Assembly: GCA_937773605.1 (NCBI GenBank)
Contig: CALJVP010000007.1
Location: forward strand, 19,193 to 83,192
DNA length: 64,000 nt
DNA from: an uncultured SAR86 cluster bacterium
GTDB taxonomy: Bacteria > Pseudomonadota > Gammaproteobacteria > Magnimaribacterales > Magnimaribacteraceae
Direction of reading: 5' to 3'
The notes under the pieces are model-generated. The model made no database searches. It was given only the letters and a program-made list of their open reading frames with translations, and had not been told where the DNA came from. Positions 41,154 to 51,748 of the stretch are shown here, piece after piece (positions within the stretch are counted from its first letter, which is position 1; the number at the start of each line of letters is the position of its first letter). A program made the translations under genes and the position numbers.

Positions 41154-42398
41154 ATGAATAGTGTAAGTCTATTAATAGCCCTTCGATACTTTAGAAGTAA
41201 GAGAAGTGGATTTGTATCAATTATTTCTAAGATGGCATTTGCAGGAATAGCCATTGGTGTTGCCGTTCTAATTATAGTTACTTCAGTAATGAACGGATTT
41301 GAAAAAGAACTTCAAACTAGAATACTGCAAGCAGTCCCTCATGCAGCCATAGAAGGGAATATTAATAACAATGATATCGATAAGATAGTTGGTGCATTGT
41401 ATGAGAATGATAAAGTTCTTGGAGCTGCACCTTATATCGAAACGCAGGGATTGATTAGCTCCGCCTCTTCACTTAAAGGAGTTTATATTTTTGGAATTGA
41501 TCCCGTTCTAGAAAAATCTATTTCAATGGTATCTGATCAAATTATTGACGGCAGTTGGGAGAGTTTGAACAAGGAAGGTTACAACCTGCTAATGGGTGAC
41601 ATATTGGCCATGCAGCTTGGTCTTAGAGTAGGCGACAAGGTGAATGTTCTTGTTCCCGATACCAACCTTGGCCTTGCGGGTATTTTACCCAGAACAAGAC
41701 AGTTTACTGTTACGGGAGTTTTCAGTCTGGGTGCACCCGAAATGGATGAATCTTTTATTTTTCTTAATATTAAAAACTCCTCAAAACTTTTAAGAATGAA
41801 TAACTCTGTTCATGGCATTAGAGTAAGGTACGAGGATCTTTTTTTAGCACCTGTTGAAATTCATAAAGATCTTTTTAATATCCAAAATTCTCTAAATTTA
41901 GACTTAGAAGCAAGTAACTGGACTCAGTCCTATGGTACTTTATTCAAAGCCATCAAAAATGAAAAATTTTTAATCTCTCTCTTACTTACTTTTATAGTAC
42001 TCGTGGCTATATTTAATGTGGTTTCAATGCTTGTGATGATCATTAATGAAAAAAGAGCTCAAATAGCAATCTTAGTTACTTTAGGAGGAACTAAAAGTTT
42101 TATTCAAAAAATATTCGTCTATTTTGGTTCACTGATTGGTCTCTTTGGAACTCTTAGTGGTTTGTTATTTGGAATTTTAATATCCTACAACTTGGGTTCC
42201 ATTATTGGTTTATTGGAATATTCTTTAGGTGTTAAGTTTTTAGAGGTCTATTTCATCGATTATTTCCCTATTGATGTAAGGCCAAGCTGGGTCTTTTTTA
42301 TCTGCTCAGGTTCAATCCTCTTAACTCTTGTAAGCAGTATTTACCCTGCAACAATAGCATCAAAGATAGAGCCGGCAGAGGTACTAAAATATGAATAG
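41154..42398 (+). CDS. lolC: lipoprotein-releasing system permease (LolC/LolE/LolF family)
   Basis: ALRYFRSKRSGFVSIISKMAFAGIAIGVAVLIIVTSVMNGFEKELQTRIL; C-terminal YPATIASKIEPAEVLKYE; adjacent to lolD. Confidence 0.92.
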   Translation: MNSVSLLIALRYFRSKRSGFVSIISKMAFAGIAIGVAVLIIVTSVMNGFEKELQTRILQAVPHAAIEGNINNNDIDKIVGALYENDKVLGAAPYIETQGLISSASSLKGVYIFGIDPVLEKSISMVSDQIIDGSWESLNKEGYNLLMGDILAMQLGLRVGDKVNVLVPDTNLGLAGILPRTRQFTVTGVFSLGAPEMDESFIFLNIKNSSKLLRMNNSVHGIRVRYEDLFLAPVEIHKDLFNIQNSLNLDLEASNWTQSYGTLFKAIKNEKFLISLLLTFIVLVAIFNVVSMLVMIINEKRAQIAILVTLGGTKSFIQKIFVYFGSLIGLFGTLSGLLFGILISYNLGSIIGLLEYSLGVKFLEVYFIDYFPIDVRPSWVFFICSGSILLTLVSSIYPATIASKIEPAEVLKYE

Positions 42399-43056
42399 TG
42401 TTTTATATAATTGCAAAAATATTTATAAATCATACCGTCAGCCAGTTAAAGACGTAGAAGTGATTAATAATTTAGATTTAATTTTAGATAAAGGTTCGAC
42501 ATTAAGCCTTGTTGGCCCATCGGGTTGTGGTAAAACTACACTTCTGAATATACTGGCCGGTCTTGACTTTGCAACAAGTGGTGAAGTTTCTTTTTTAGGT
42601 TCGGATATGGGCTTACTAGATTCAGACGCAAGAGCAAATTTAAGAAATAAAGAAATAGGCTTTGTGTATCAATTCCATCACTTACTTCCGGAATTAAGCT
42701 CCCAAGAGAACGTTGCATTACCAATGCTTATGTCTGGTTTAGATAAAGAAAAATCTATGAAAAGGGCGTTGGAATTAATGAAGAAAGTTCATCTTTCTGA
42801 CAAACTATCTAATAGACCAGGCGAGCTTTCGGGAGGCGAGAGACAGCGTGTTGCCATAGCAAGATCTTTATCTAATAATCCGTCATGTTTGTTGATGGAT
42901 GAACCAACTGGTAATTTAGACACTTCAAATGCTGAAAATATTACGAATCTTTTACTTGAATTGGTTAAAGAGGAAGGTGTTGGTTTGATAGTAGCAACAC
43001 ATGACTTATCTCTTGCTGGTCGACTAGATGAAACATTAAATTTAGAATCATCCTAA
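42391..43056 (+). CDS. lolD: lipoprotein-releasing ABC transporter ATP-binding protein LolD
   Basis: VGPSGCGKTTLLNILAGLD; FVYQFHHLLPELSSQENVALPM; LSGGERQRVAIARSL. Confidence 0.95.
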   Translation: MNSVLYNCKNIYKSYRQPVKDVEVINNLDLILDKGSTLSLVGPSGCGKTTLLNILAGLDFATSGEVSFLGSDMGLLDSDARANLRNKEIGFVYQFHHLLPELSSQENVALPMLMSGLDKEKSMKRALELMKKVHLSDKLSNRPGELSGGERQRVAIARSLSNNPSCLLMDEPTGNLDTSNAENITNLLLELVKEEGVGLIVATHDLSLAGRLDETLNLESS

Positions 43057-45878
43057 TGGCTGATAAAACTTCACAACTAACTAGCTTCAAGCTCTACGCA
43101 AGGCTCTTGTCTTATGTTTTGCCTTATATACCTCAATTTATAATAAGCATCTTAGGTTTTGCTATTTTTTCAGGCTCGCAAGTAGCTGCAGCTGAGTGGT
43201 TAAAACAAGTGATTGATTTTGTAAATAATCCTGTTGATGATTTTAGACTTCTACTTCCATTGGCTTTAATTATTATTGCACTTATAAGGGGTCTGGGGTT
43301 TTTTGTAGGCAATTACCTTCTGGCATCAATATCTAATCGATTAGTACATAACCTCAGAACAGACTTATTTATTAAATTAACTGTTCTACCAAGCTCATTT
43401 TTTGACCAACAATCGTCAGGCCATCTTATTTCAAGAATTACCTTCAATGTTATGCAAGTAACGGGTGCTGCCACTAACGCTCTTAAGATCCTCATAAGAG
43501 AGGGCCTCTTAGTCATCGGGCTTATAAGTTATCTTATGTATTTAAATTGGAAATTGGCTTTGTTCCTCTTCATTGCAGCGCCTTTCATAGCTGTTATTGT
43601 TGGTTTTGCCGCTAGAAGATTAAGAAAAATCAGTAGTAAAATTCAAACTGCAATGGGAGATGTCACCCATGTTGCCTCAGAAACGATTAATGGGTATAGA
43701 GAAGTAAAATCTTTCGGTGGTGAAGATTATGAAATTAACCGATTCAAAGATGCCAGCGACAACAACCGAAAGCAAAACCTCAAATTAGAAGCAACAAACT
43801 CCATTGCATCGCCTTTAGTGCAAGTTTTTGTCTCAGCAGCTCTAGCCTTAATTACCTGGTTGGCTTTAGACACATCTGTTGTCACCACTATGTCGCCTGG
43901 AACTTTTATAGCCTTCTTTAGTGCAGCGGGGATGTTGGCAAAGCCGGTTAGGCAGTTATCTGAAATAAATAGCCAAATACAAAAAGGTCTTGCCGCAGCT
44001 TCAGATATATTCAATCAACTTGATGAAGAGCCGGAGTTAAATCAAGGCAAGTATGAATCACAGTTAGTTGAAGGTTCAATTAGCTTTCAAAATCTCTCTT
44101 TTTCGTACAAAGATAACCTTGGAAAGGGGAGTAGAGTACTAGAAGATATTAATTTAGAAATTTCATCTGGTGAAACAATAGCTTTCGTAGGTAAATCCGG
44201 AGCTGGAAAAACAACTTTATTGAGTTTATTGCCTAGATTCTATGAAGGATATGAGGGGCAGATATTGCTGGACGGAGTTCCTCTTGAAGATTATGAACTT
44301 AAGAACCTTAGATCTCATATATCGCTTGTTAGTCAGAACATAACTTTATTTAACGATACTATCTCTAATAATATTTCTTACGGATTACCTGAAACAGACA
44401 TTGAATTGATTAAGAAAGCAGCAGAGAAAGCCAATGCAGATGAATTTATTAGAACAATGTCAGATGGTTACAACACTCTTGCAGGAGATGACGGGGTATT
44501 ATTATCCGGTGGGCAAAGACAGAGGATAGCTATCGCAAGGGCTATCTTAAAAGATTCACCTATATTGATACTTGATGAAGCAACTTCAGCACTAGATTCT
44601 GAATCAGAAAATGTAATACAAGATGCCATGATGAACTTAACGAAAGGCAGAACCACTCTTATAATAGCTCACAGATTATCAACCATAGAGAGTGCAGATA
44701 AAATAGTTGTTCTTGATCAAGGCAATATAGCAGAGACAGGAACTCATTCTGACCTTATAGAGAAAGATGGTATATACGCAGAGCTTCACAAGAATCAATT
44801 TAAAGACGAAACAGCATCTGATAGACCATCAGCATTAGTAGAAGATTTAATTCCTTACGGACAAACTCAAGATAATCAAACAGGTTTTTTAGAAAATAGT
44901 TGGTATCAAAAAAGAAATTGGCTTTTTTTATTATGGCCCATCTCTCTTATTACTAAGTTTGTGTCTTCGAGAAAAAGAAAGCGTTATTTATCAGGTGATC
45001 TTGCTACTTGGAAACCGGATTTACCAATCATAGTTGTGGGAAATATAGTTGTGGGCGGAACAGGCAAAACGCCAATAGTAATCTGGCTAGCAGAAAACCT
45101 TTTAAAAATTGGATATAAACCAGGAATAGTAAGCCGAGGTTATGGAGGAAGGGCAGCTCAGTATCCTTTGTTGGTGGATGATACAACACCCGTAACAGAT
45201 TCAGGCGACGAACCATACATTATTGCCACGAACTCTCAATGTCCTGTTGTGGTGTCACCTAATAGGGTTCAAGCAGTTAAGAAGCTGGTTGCTGATACAG
45301 ATTGTGACGTAATAATAAGTGATGATGGTATGCAGCACTACCAACTTGATAGGGACATAGAAATAGCTGTTTTTGATGGATTAAGAGGCACAGGTAATAG
45401 TCTTTGTTTGCCGGCTGGACCTCTTAGAGAATCTCTTGATAGAATCAAGGATGTTGATTTTATTGTTAGTTCTTCAAAGCCCCTTGACGATGTGCTTATA
45501 AAAGAAGACTACGTAATGGAATACAGGCCTATTGAGTGGATTAGGATCTCAGATAATGAATCATTTCCTCCAAATAACTGGCCTTTATCAAGGGCTGTAC
45601 ATGCTGTAGCTGGAATAGGAAACCCTTCTAAATTCTTTAATTTACTTAGATCCTTAGGTTTACAGCCGATAGAACATAGTTTTCCTGATCATTATCAGTT
45701 CACGCAAGATGATCTTACTTTCAATGACCAACTTCCTGTAGTTATGACTGAAAAAGATTCAGTAAGATGTCGGAGCATAAATATAAGCAATATCTGGTAT
45801 CTAAAAGTTGAAGCAAATATAGACAATGATTTAATTGAAAAAATCGCTATAAAATTAAAAGAAGGAGCAAAGAAATGA
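43056..45878 (+). CDS. msbA-lpxK: fused lipid A ABC exporter MsbA (N-terminal, about residues 1-585) and tetraacyldisaccharide 4'-kinase LpxK (C-terminal, about residues 610-940)
   Basis: Single 940 aa ORF: ABC TM plus NBD ([45 protein letters not shown]) then [17 protein letters not shown]...[23 protein letters not shown]...SRGYGG...[16 protein letters not shown]...[16 protein letters not shown] typical of LpxK. Confidence 0.93.
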   Translation: MADKTSQLTSFKLYARLLSYVLPYIPQFIISILGFAIFSGSQVAAAEWLKQVIDFVNNPVDDFRLLLPLALIIIALIRGLGFFVGNYLLASISNRLVHNLRTDLFIKLTVLPSSFFDQQSSGHLISRITFNVMQVTGAATNALKILIREGLLVIGLISYLMYLNWKLALFLFIAAPFIAVIVGFAARRLRKISSKIQTAMGDVTHVASETINGYREVKSFGGEDYEINRFKDASDNNRKQNLKLEATNSIASPLVQVFVSAALALITWLALDTSVVTTMSPGTFIAFFSAAGMLAKPVRQLSEINSQIQKGLAAASDIFNQLDEEPELNQGKYESQLVEGSISFQNLSFSYKDNLGKGSRVLEDINLEISSGETIAFVGKSGAGKTTLLSLLPRFYEGYEGQILLDGVPLEDYELKNLRSHISLVSQNITLFNDTISNNISYGLPETDIELIKKAAEKANADEFIRTMSDGYNTLAGDDGVLLSGGQRQRIAIARAILKDSPILILDEATSALDSESENVIQDAMMNLTKGRTTLIIAHRLSTIESADKIVVLDQGNIAETGTHSDLIEKDGIYAELHKNQFKDETASDRPSALVEDLIPYGQTQDNQTGFLENSWYQKRNWLFLLWPISLITKFVSSRKRKRYLSGDLATWKPDLPIIVVGNIVVGGTGKTPIVIWLAENLLKIGYKPGIVSRGYGGRAAQYPLLVDDTTPVTDSGDEPYIIATNSQCPVVVSPNRVQAVKKLVADTDCDVIISDDGMQHYQLDRDIEIAVFDGLRGTGNSLCLPAGPLRESLDRIKDVDFIVSSSKPLDDVLIKEDYVMEYRPIEWIRISDNESFPPNNWPLSRAVHAVAGIGNPSKFFNLLRSLGLQPIEHSFPDHYQFTQDDLTFNDQLPVVMTEKDSVRCRSINISNIWYLKVEANIDNDLIEKIAIKLKEGAKK

Positions 45879-46045
45879 ATAAATTAGATCAAAAACTTTT
45901 GGACATACTAGTTTGCCCTGTTTCAAAAAAAGCTTTGGTTCAAATTGATCAAGAACTTGTATGTGCAGAAAGTGGTTTAGCTTATCCCATTAGAGACGGT
46001 ATACCAGTAATGCTTCCAGAAGAGGCTCGAAAAATTGAAGAGTAA
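45875..46045 (+). CDS. ycaR: Trm112/YcaR-family protein (56 aa), not in supplied ORF track
   Basis: [60 protein letters not shown] overlap with lpxK stop; canonical lpxK-ycaR-kdsB position. Confidence 0.92.
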   Translation: MNKLDQKLLDILVCPVSKKALVQIDQELVCAESGLAYPIRDGIPVMLPEEARKIEE

Positions 46046-46051
46046 ATATAC

Positions 46052-46774
46052 GTGAGTTTTAATGTTCTCATTCCTGCAAGATACAACTCCAGTAGGTTAC
46101 CTGGAAAACCCCTTGCCGAATTATCTGGGAAAACAATCATAAGAAGAGTATTTGAAGCAGCTATAAAAAGTAATGCAAAGTTAGTTTGTGTTGCTACAGA
46201 TTCTTTAGAGATACTAGAAGAATGCAATTCATTTAATGGAAGAGGCATCCTTACAAGTAATACTCATAAGACAGGATCAGACAGGTTGGCTGAAGCAGCT
46301 TCTCTACTTTCTTTGGCTGATGATGATGTGGTTGTTAATCTCCAGGGAGACGAGCCTTTCGTGGATTTTAACGATATTAATAATGTTGCTGATCTTCTAA
46401 AAGATAGAGCTGTTGATATGGGAACTTTGTATGCTGACTTAAAGATTGAAGATGTAATAAATCCAAATGTAGTGAAAATTTGGACTAAAAAAAATGGTCA
46501 TGTAACTGACTTTTCTAGAAATGAAGAAAAGATCTCAGATAAAAAACTTACAAGATCTCAACATCTAGGAATATATGCATATAGGGTTAAGTTTTTAAAA
46601 GAATTTATTAATTGGAAACAAACGGAAAATGAAAAAATGGAATCTCTCGAACAGCTAAGAGCGCTGGAGGGTGGTAAGAATATTTATGCAAAAAAATCTC
46701 TAGCAAAAATTCATCTTGGTATCGACACACCAGAAGATCTACACCTTGCTCATAAGCTAATAGAAAATGATTGA
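46052..46774 (+). CDS. kdsB: 3-deoxy-manno-octulosonate cytidylyltransferase
   Basis: VLIPARYNSSRLPGKPLAELSGKTIIRRVFEAA; VVNLQGDEPFVD; GTG start. Confidence 0.95.
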   Translation: MSFNVLIPARYNSSRLPGKPLAELSGKTIIRRVFEAAIKSNAKLVCVATDSLEILEECNSFNGRGILTSNTHKTGSDRLAEAASLLSLADDDVVVNLQGDEPFVDFNDINNVADLLKDRAVDMGTLYADLKIEDVINPNVVKIWTKKNGHVTDFSRNEEKISDKKLTRSQHLGIYAYRVKFLKEFINWKQTENEKMESLEQLRALEGGKNIYAKKSLAKIHLGIDTPEDLHLAHKLIEND

Positions 46775-47768
46775 TATCAAAACAAATTTTTCTTTATGTA
46801 ACTTTAATTCCCTTCAACTTGACCACGTTGCAGATTATTTTTGTGAAGTATTCAATGAGCAAGACTGTATTGAAGCCTTAGAGTTTGCAAAAGAAAAACA
46901 ATTACAAATTCAAATCTTAGGAGAGGGCACTAACGTCGTGTTTTCTGATGATTACCAAGGTCTGGTTATTAAAGTAAGCTTAAAAGGTATTAATTCTAAT
47001 GAAGGGTTGGTAAGCATAGCTAGCGGAGAATCTTGGCATGAATCGGTTCTTTGGACTCTTAAAAAAAATCTTTTTGGATTGGAAAATTTATCTCTTATTC
47101 CGGGAACAGTAGGAGCCGCTCCAATACAAAATATAGGTGCTTATGGAGCAGAGATATCCTCTTTTATCCACTCTGTAAAATTTCTTAATTTAAACACAAG
47201 AAAGATAGAGGAATTTACAAATGAAGAGTGTCAGTTTAATTATAGAAATAGTATTTTTAAAGAATTGAAAGATTACTTAATCTTAGAAGTGAAACTGCGA
47301 CTCTTCAAAAAAGAAAACATTAATATTTCTTATAAATCATTAAAAGATTACATGGAAGCTGAAGGCTTAGATCTTTCTAAAGCAACAGCAACTCAAGTTT
47401 GCAGGTGTGTATGCGAACTAAGAAATACGATTTTACCAGACCCTAAAAAAGTACCTAATGCTGGAAGTTTCTTCAAAAATATTTTAATCACAAAAGATGA
47501 ATACAATGACCTGAGAGAGATTATAGAGGTCCCTTATCACCAAGAGTCTAAAAAGATGGTTAAAGTTTCTTCAGCTTTTCTAATTGAAAAGGCCGGTTGG
47601 AAGGGTCATGCAGAAGACAATGTTTCGGTTTCAGATAAACATTCTCTCGTTTTCTTAAGTAACGGAAAAGCCACAGGTAAACAAGTGATGTTACTTGCTG
47701 ATAAGATCATAAAAGACGTTCATCAGAAATTTGGGGTTAATTTAATAATAGAGCCTTCTGTTATTTAA
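46767..47768 (+). CDS. murB: UDP-N-acetylmuramate dehydrogenase
   Basis: ILGEGTNVVFSDDYQGLVIKV; LIPGTVGAAPIQNIGAYGAEI; LPDPKKVPNAGSFFKN. Confidence 0.95.
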   Translation: MIDIKTNFSLCNFNSLQLDHVADYFCEVFNEQDCIEALEFAKEKQLQIQILGEGTNVVFSDDYQGLVIKVSLKGINSNEGLVSIASGESWHESVLWTLKKNLFGLENLSLIPGTVGAAPIQNIGAYGAEISSFIHSVKFLNLNTRKIEEFTNEECQFNYRNSIFKELKDYLILEVKLRLFKKENINISYKSLKDYMEAEGLDLSKATATQVCRCVCELRNTILPDPKKVPNAGSFFKNILITKDEYNDLREIIEVPYHQESKKMVKVSSAFLIEKAGWKGHAEDNVSVSDKHSLVFLSNGKATGKQVMLLADKIIKDVHQKFGVNLIIEPSVI

Positions 47769-47769
47769 T

Positions 47770-48396
47770 ATGGAGTTCTTAACAATTGCCATCCTGCATT
47801 TTTTTGCCGTCTCAAGTCCGGGTCCTGATTATATAATTGTTACAAGGCAATCCATTAGATCTGGCAGGTCAGCAGCTTTGTTTACTAGCCTCGGTATAGC
47901 CTTTGGTATTTTAGTTCACTCTTTTGCAGCTATGACGGGTTTAACTTATATTATTTCCTCTAATCCATTCATATTTTTATGCCTTAAGATTTTAGCTGCT
48001 CTTTATTTGATGTATCTTGGTTTTATATCAATTTTTAAGTCTTCCTCAATCAGTCATTCTTCTAAAGATATTTCTTCTAAAGATTCTCTTTATTCATTTA
48101 GAATTGGATTTATAACCAACGTTCTCAATCCTAAAGCCATCTTATTCTTTGTAACTGTATTTTCAATTGTCCTTGATTCATCAACTTCATTAATCTTATT
48201 AGCTTTTTATGGGTCATACATGGCTGTTGCTACTTTTATTTGGTTTTCGCTGGTGGCCTTTCTTTTTACTAACCCCGAGATGGTAAGAAAATATAGTGAT
48301 TTTTTACCTAAATTTGAAAAGATACTTGGATGCGTGCTTTTGTTTATTGCTTTTCAAATACTAATATATGAATTACCTAATTTAAATGTCTACTAA
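47770..48396 (+). CDS. LysE/RhtB-family amino-acid exporter
   Basis: SSPGPDYIIVTRQSIRSGRSAALFTSLGIAFGILVHSF; GFITNVLNPKAILFFVTVF. Confidence 0.92.
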   Translation: MEFLTIAILHFFAVSSPGPDYIIVTRQSIRSGRSAALFTSLGIAFGILVHSFAAMTGLTYIISSNPFIFLCLKILAALYLMYLGFISIFKSSSISHSSKDISSKDSLYSFRIGFITNVLNPKAILFFVTVFSIVLDSSTSLILLAFYGSYMAVATFIWFSLVAFLFTNPEMVRKYSDFLPKFEKILGCVLLFIAFQILIYELPNLNVY

Positions 48397-48877
48397 AATA
48401 ACACCTGCCTCTATATTCCAAGAGATATCTCAAATGGACGATTCAGTTTTACCACCTGTTCATTTATGGGATCCTCCCTTGTGTGAGAACGTTGATATGC
48501 GTATCGATAGAGAGGGGAGGTGGTACTTTATGAATTCTCCAATTGGTAGAGAAAGGATGGTTAAATTATTTAGTCGGGTGCTAAGATTTGATGATGATGG
48601 CTTTTATTACCTTGTTACACCGATAGAAAAAATCAGACTCCATGTAGAAGATAAACCATTCTTGATTATTGATTACACCATTACGAAAAAAGATGACTGC
48701 CAGGTTATTACATTTATCACCAATACCTACGACGAATTTGAGTTAGGTAATAAACACCCGCTAAGGGTGGTAGTTAATGAAGAAAACAATGAACCTTCTC
48801 CCTTACGCTCTTGTAAGATCAAATTTAGAAGGCCTACTATCGAGGAATGTATTCTACAAGTTAGTGGATATTGCTGA
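48386..48877 (+). CDS. DUF1285 domain-containing protein
   Basis: PPVHLWDPPLCENVDMRIDREGRWYFMNSPIGRERMVKLFSRVLR...YYLVTPIEKIRLHVEDKPFL. Confidence 0.85.
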   Translation: MSTKITPASIFQEISQMDDSVLPPVHLWDPPLCENVDMRIDREGRWYFMNSPIGRERMVKLFSRVLRFDDDGFYYLVTPIEKIRLHVEDKPFLIIDYTITKKDDCQVITFITNTYDEFELGNKHPLRVVVNEENNEPSPLRSCKIKFRRPTIEECILQVSGYC

Positions 48878-48950
48878 AGATTTTGAAGGTGCTCTAGGTG
48901 TATGGAGTAACAACACTTTCTTTAAGTTAAGTTGACGATAATATCGGGGT

Positions 48951-48977
48951 AAAAAAAAACAGAGCTATTTGCTCTGT
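48951..48977 (-). terminator. strong minus-strand intrinsic terminator
   Basis: Minus-strand ACAGAGC-AAATA-GCTCTGT followed by a run of at least 9 T. Confidence 0.8.
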
Positions 48978-49259
48978 CTTAGTTCGAGTTCGAAAGTGTC
49001 TAAATTGAGATTTTTTTTAGCTCCTTAATTGATTTCTCTGTCAATCTTGGTGGTTTAATAAGATTTTTTCTTGTTAACTTTCTTATTAAAGCTTTCTCCT
49101 TTCGTTCTCTAATCTTTTTATCTCTCCTTTTTCATCGTCTCGAGTTGTTCAAAGGTCGGATAACTAGATAAGATTTATATTACTCCTTATCTAAACTAAT
49201 GCAAGCTTTTTTTTAAAAAAAATTAAACTTTTTTATATGCATATAAGTACTTGATTATA

Positions 49260-50915
49260 TTACATATTTGGATAGTTAGGACCACCTGATCCTTCGGGTG
49301 TTATCCAATTTATATTTTGAGATGGGTCTTTTATGTCGCATGTTTTACAGTGAACGCAATTCTGAGAGTTAATTTGAAATAATTTTTCATTGTCTTTCTC
49401 AACTATTTCATAAACACCAGCGGGACAATATCTTTGAGCCGGCTCATCATACAATGGTAAATTCACTGAAATTGGTATTGTTGGGTCTTTTAAAACTAGG
49501 TGACAAGGTTGATCTTCAGCATGATTGGTATTTGATAAAAAGACAGACGATAGCTTATCAAAACTGATTAAGCCGTCTGGTTTTAAATAATCAATGTGTG
49601 GCATATCTGCAGATTTTTTTAAACACTCATGGTCAGGGACATCGTGGTGTAATGTGAATGGCAGTTTCCCCCTAAATATCAGCTGATCCATTCCTGCTAA
49701 AGCAACGCCCAATAAAGTTCCGTATTTATGTATGAAAGGAAGAAAGTTACGTGCTTTATGCAGCTCTTTCTCTAGCCAAGAAGATTTAAACTTAGATATA
49801 TAACTTTCAAGATCTTTCGTGGAACTGGGGTTGCTTATTTCATCAAATATAGTTTCTGCTGCAAGCATGCCTGACTTCATGGCTGTATGGGTGCCTTTGA
49901 TCCTTGGAAAGTTCATAGTGCCAGCGTCATCACCAGCAAGGAGACCTCCTGGGAAACTCATTTTAGGCAAAGACTGATGTCCACCCTTAATTAACGCTCT
50001 CGCTCCGTAAGCTGTTCTAGTTCCTCCTTTTAGATATTTTTCTATTGAAGCGTGATGTTTCCATTGTTGAAATTCTTCAAAAGGACTGATGTGAGGGTTG
50101 TCATAATCCAAGGGAACTATGTAACCTATAAAGGCTTGATTATTTTCTCCATGGTAAAAATAAGAGCCCGAAAGAACATTCTTGGCAGCCGGCCATCCCA
50201 TAGTGTGTATTACTAGGCCTTCTTGATGTAAATCAGGATCTATATCCCAAACTTCCTTGAATCCTATTCCATAATGTTGAGGATCAGTTTTTTCATCTAA
50301 TTTATATTTTGCAATTATTTGTTTTCCTAGATGGCCTCTACAGCCTTCCGAAAGAACAGTGTATTTTGCTCTTAAATCAATTCCTGGTTCATAAGATGGT
50401 TTTTTATCACCGTTAGCATCTATTCCCATGTCTCCGGTTGATATCCCTACGACAACATCATCTTCATATATTAAGTGAGATGCAGTAAAACCTGGAAAGA
50501 CATCTATCTCTAGAGACTCTGCTTGTTCAGCAAGCCATCGACAAAAATTTCCTAGACTCATGATGTAATTACCATGATTTTTGAAAGTAGTTGCCAAGAA
50601 AGTAGGGATGGGGAGGCTGGTTGAATCATTAATAAAATATCTTACAGAATCATTTTTTACAGGAGTGTTGAGAGGAGCTCCAGCTTCTTCCCAATTTGGA
50701 ATAAGTTCGTTCAGCGCCTTTGGATCAAATACATTTCCTGAAAGTATATGAGCACCAACCTCAGAACCTTTTTCAACGACGCATATTGAAATTTCTATAG
50801 AAGCTTCATCGCACAATTGTTTTAATTTTATAGCAGAAGATAGCCCTGCTGGACCAGCTCCAACGATGACTACATCATATTCCATCGATTCTCTTTCTGT
50901 TTCTATTTCTTCCAT
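49260..50915 (-). CDS. electron transfer flavoprotein-ubiquinone oxidoreductase
   Basis: YDVVIVGAGPAGLSSAIKLK; GAHILSGNVFDPKALNEL; C-terminal ferredoxin-like YCPAGVYE...INSQNCVHCKTCDIKDPSQNINWITPEGSGGPNYPNM. Confidence 0.95.
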   Translation of the reverse strand: MEEIETERESMEYDVVIVGAGPAGLSSAIKLKQLCDEASIEISICVVEKGSEVGAHILSGNVFDPKALNELIPNWEEAGAPLNTPVKNDSVRYFINDSTSLPIPTFLATTFKNHGNYIMSLGNFCRWLAEQAESLEIDVFPGFTASHLIYEDDVVVGISTGDMGIDANGDKKPSYEPGIDLRAKYTVLSEGCRGHLGKQIIAKYKLDEKTDPQHYGIGFKEVWDIDPDLHQEGLVIHTMGWPAAKNVLSGSYFYHGENNQAFIGYIVPLDYDNPHISPFEEFQQWKHHASIEKYLKGGTRTAYGARALIKGGHQSLPKMSFPGGLLAGDDAGTMNFPRIKGTHTAMKSGMLAAETIFDEISNPSSTKDLESYISKFKSSWLEKELHKARNFLPFIHKYGTLLGVALAGMDQLIFRGKLPFTLHHDVPDHECLKKSADMPHIDYLKPDGLISFDKLSSVFLSNTNHAEDQPCHLVLKDPTIPISVNLPLYDEPAQRYCPAGVYEIVEKDNEKLFQINSQNCVHCKTCDIKDPSQNINWITPEGSGGPNYPNM

Positions 50916-50995
50916 AGTTATGTTTTCGTTTGTGTGCAGGCTGCAGCAGTTATAGAATACGCTTTTTTAAAATTAGCATTATAAAGGAAATACTT

Positions 50996-51748
50996 ATGAA
51001 GGTTCTAGTTCCTGTAAAACGAGTTGTAGATTACAACGTAAAAGTTAGAGCTAAGTCTGACGAAACCGGCCCTGATCTTAGCAATGCCAAAATGGCAATA
51101 AACCCTTTTTGTGAGATAGCTATTGAAGAAGCAGTTCGTCTCAAGGAAGCAGGAGTAGCAGAAGAAGTTATAGCTGTTTCAGTCGGATCCTCAGCATCAC
51201 AAGAACAATTAAGAACTTGTTTAGCCTTAGGAGCGGACAGGGCAATTTTAGTTGAAACGGAAGAAGAGGCAGAGCCTCTTGGAGTTGCTAAGGCTCTAAA
51301 AGCTATAGTAGAAAAAGAACAACCAGGATTAATTATTCTTGGTAAACAAGCTATAGATGGCGATTCCAACCAAACTGGTCAAATGCTTGGAGCTCTTTTA
51401 AATTACCCGCAAGGCACTTTTGCATCTAAGGTAGAAGTTGTTAACGGATCTGTTGAAGTTACTAGAGAAATAGATGGCGGACTCCAGACAGTTTCATTGA
51501 AGCTTCCAGCAATTGTAACCACGGACCTTAGACTTAACGAACCTCGTTACGCTTCTTTGCCCAATATTATGAAAGCAAAAAAGAAAACTTTGGATGTCAT
51601 TCCAGCATCAGATTTAAGTATAGATGTAACACCAAGAATTAATACACTAAAGGTTTCTCCTCCGCCAGAAAGAGCAGCAGGAATAATCGTTGAGAGCATT
51701 GATGAACTAGTGGATAAATTAAAAAATGAAGCAAAGGTAATCTCATGA
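50996..51748 (+). CDS. etfB: electron transfer flavoprotein subunit beta
   Basis: [51 protein letters not shown]; listed ORF start 50930 is too far upstream. Confidence 0.95.
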   Translation: MKVLVPVKRVVDYNVKVRAKSDETGPDLSNAKMAINPFCEIAIEEAVRLKEAGVAEEVIAVSVGSSASQEQLRTCLALGADRAILVETEEEAEPLGVAKALKAIVEKEQPGLIILGKQAIDGDSNQTGQMLGALLNYPQGTFASKVEVVNGSVEVTREIDGGLQTVSLKLPAIVTTDLRLNEPRYASLPNIMKAKKKTLDVIPASDLSIDVTPRINTLKVSPPPERAAGIIVESIDELVDKLKNEAKVIS

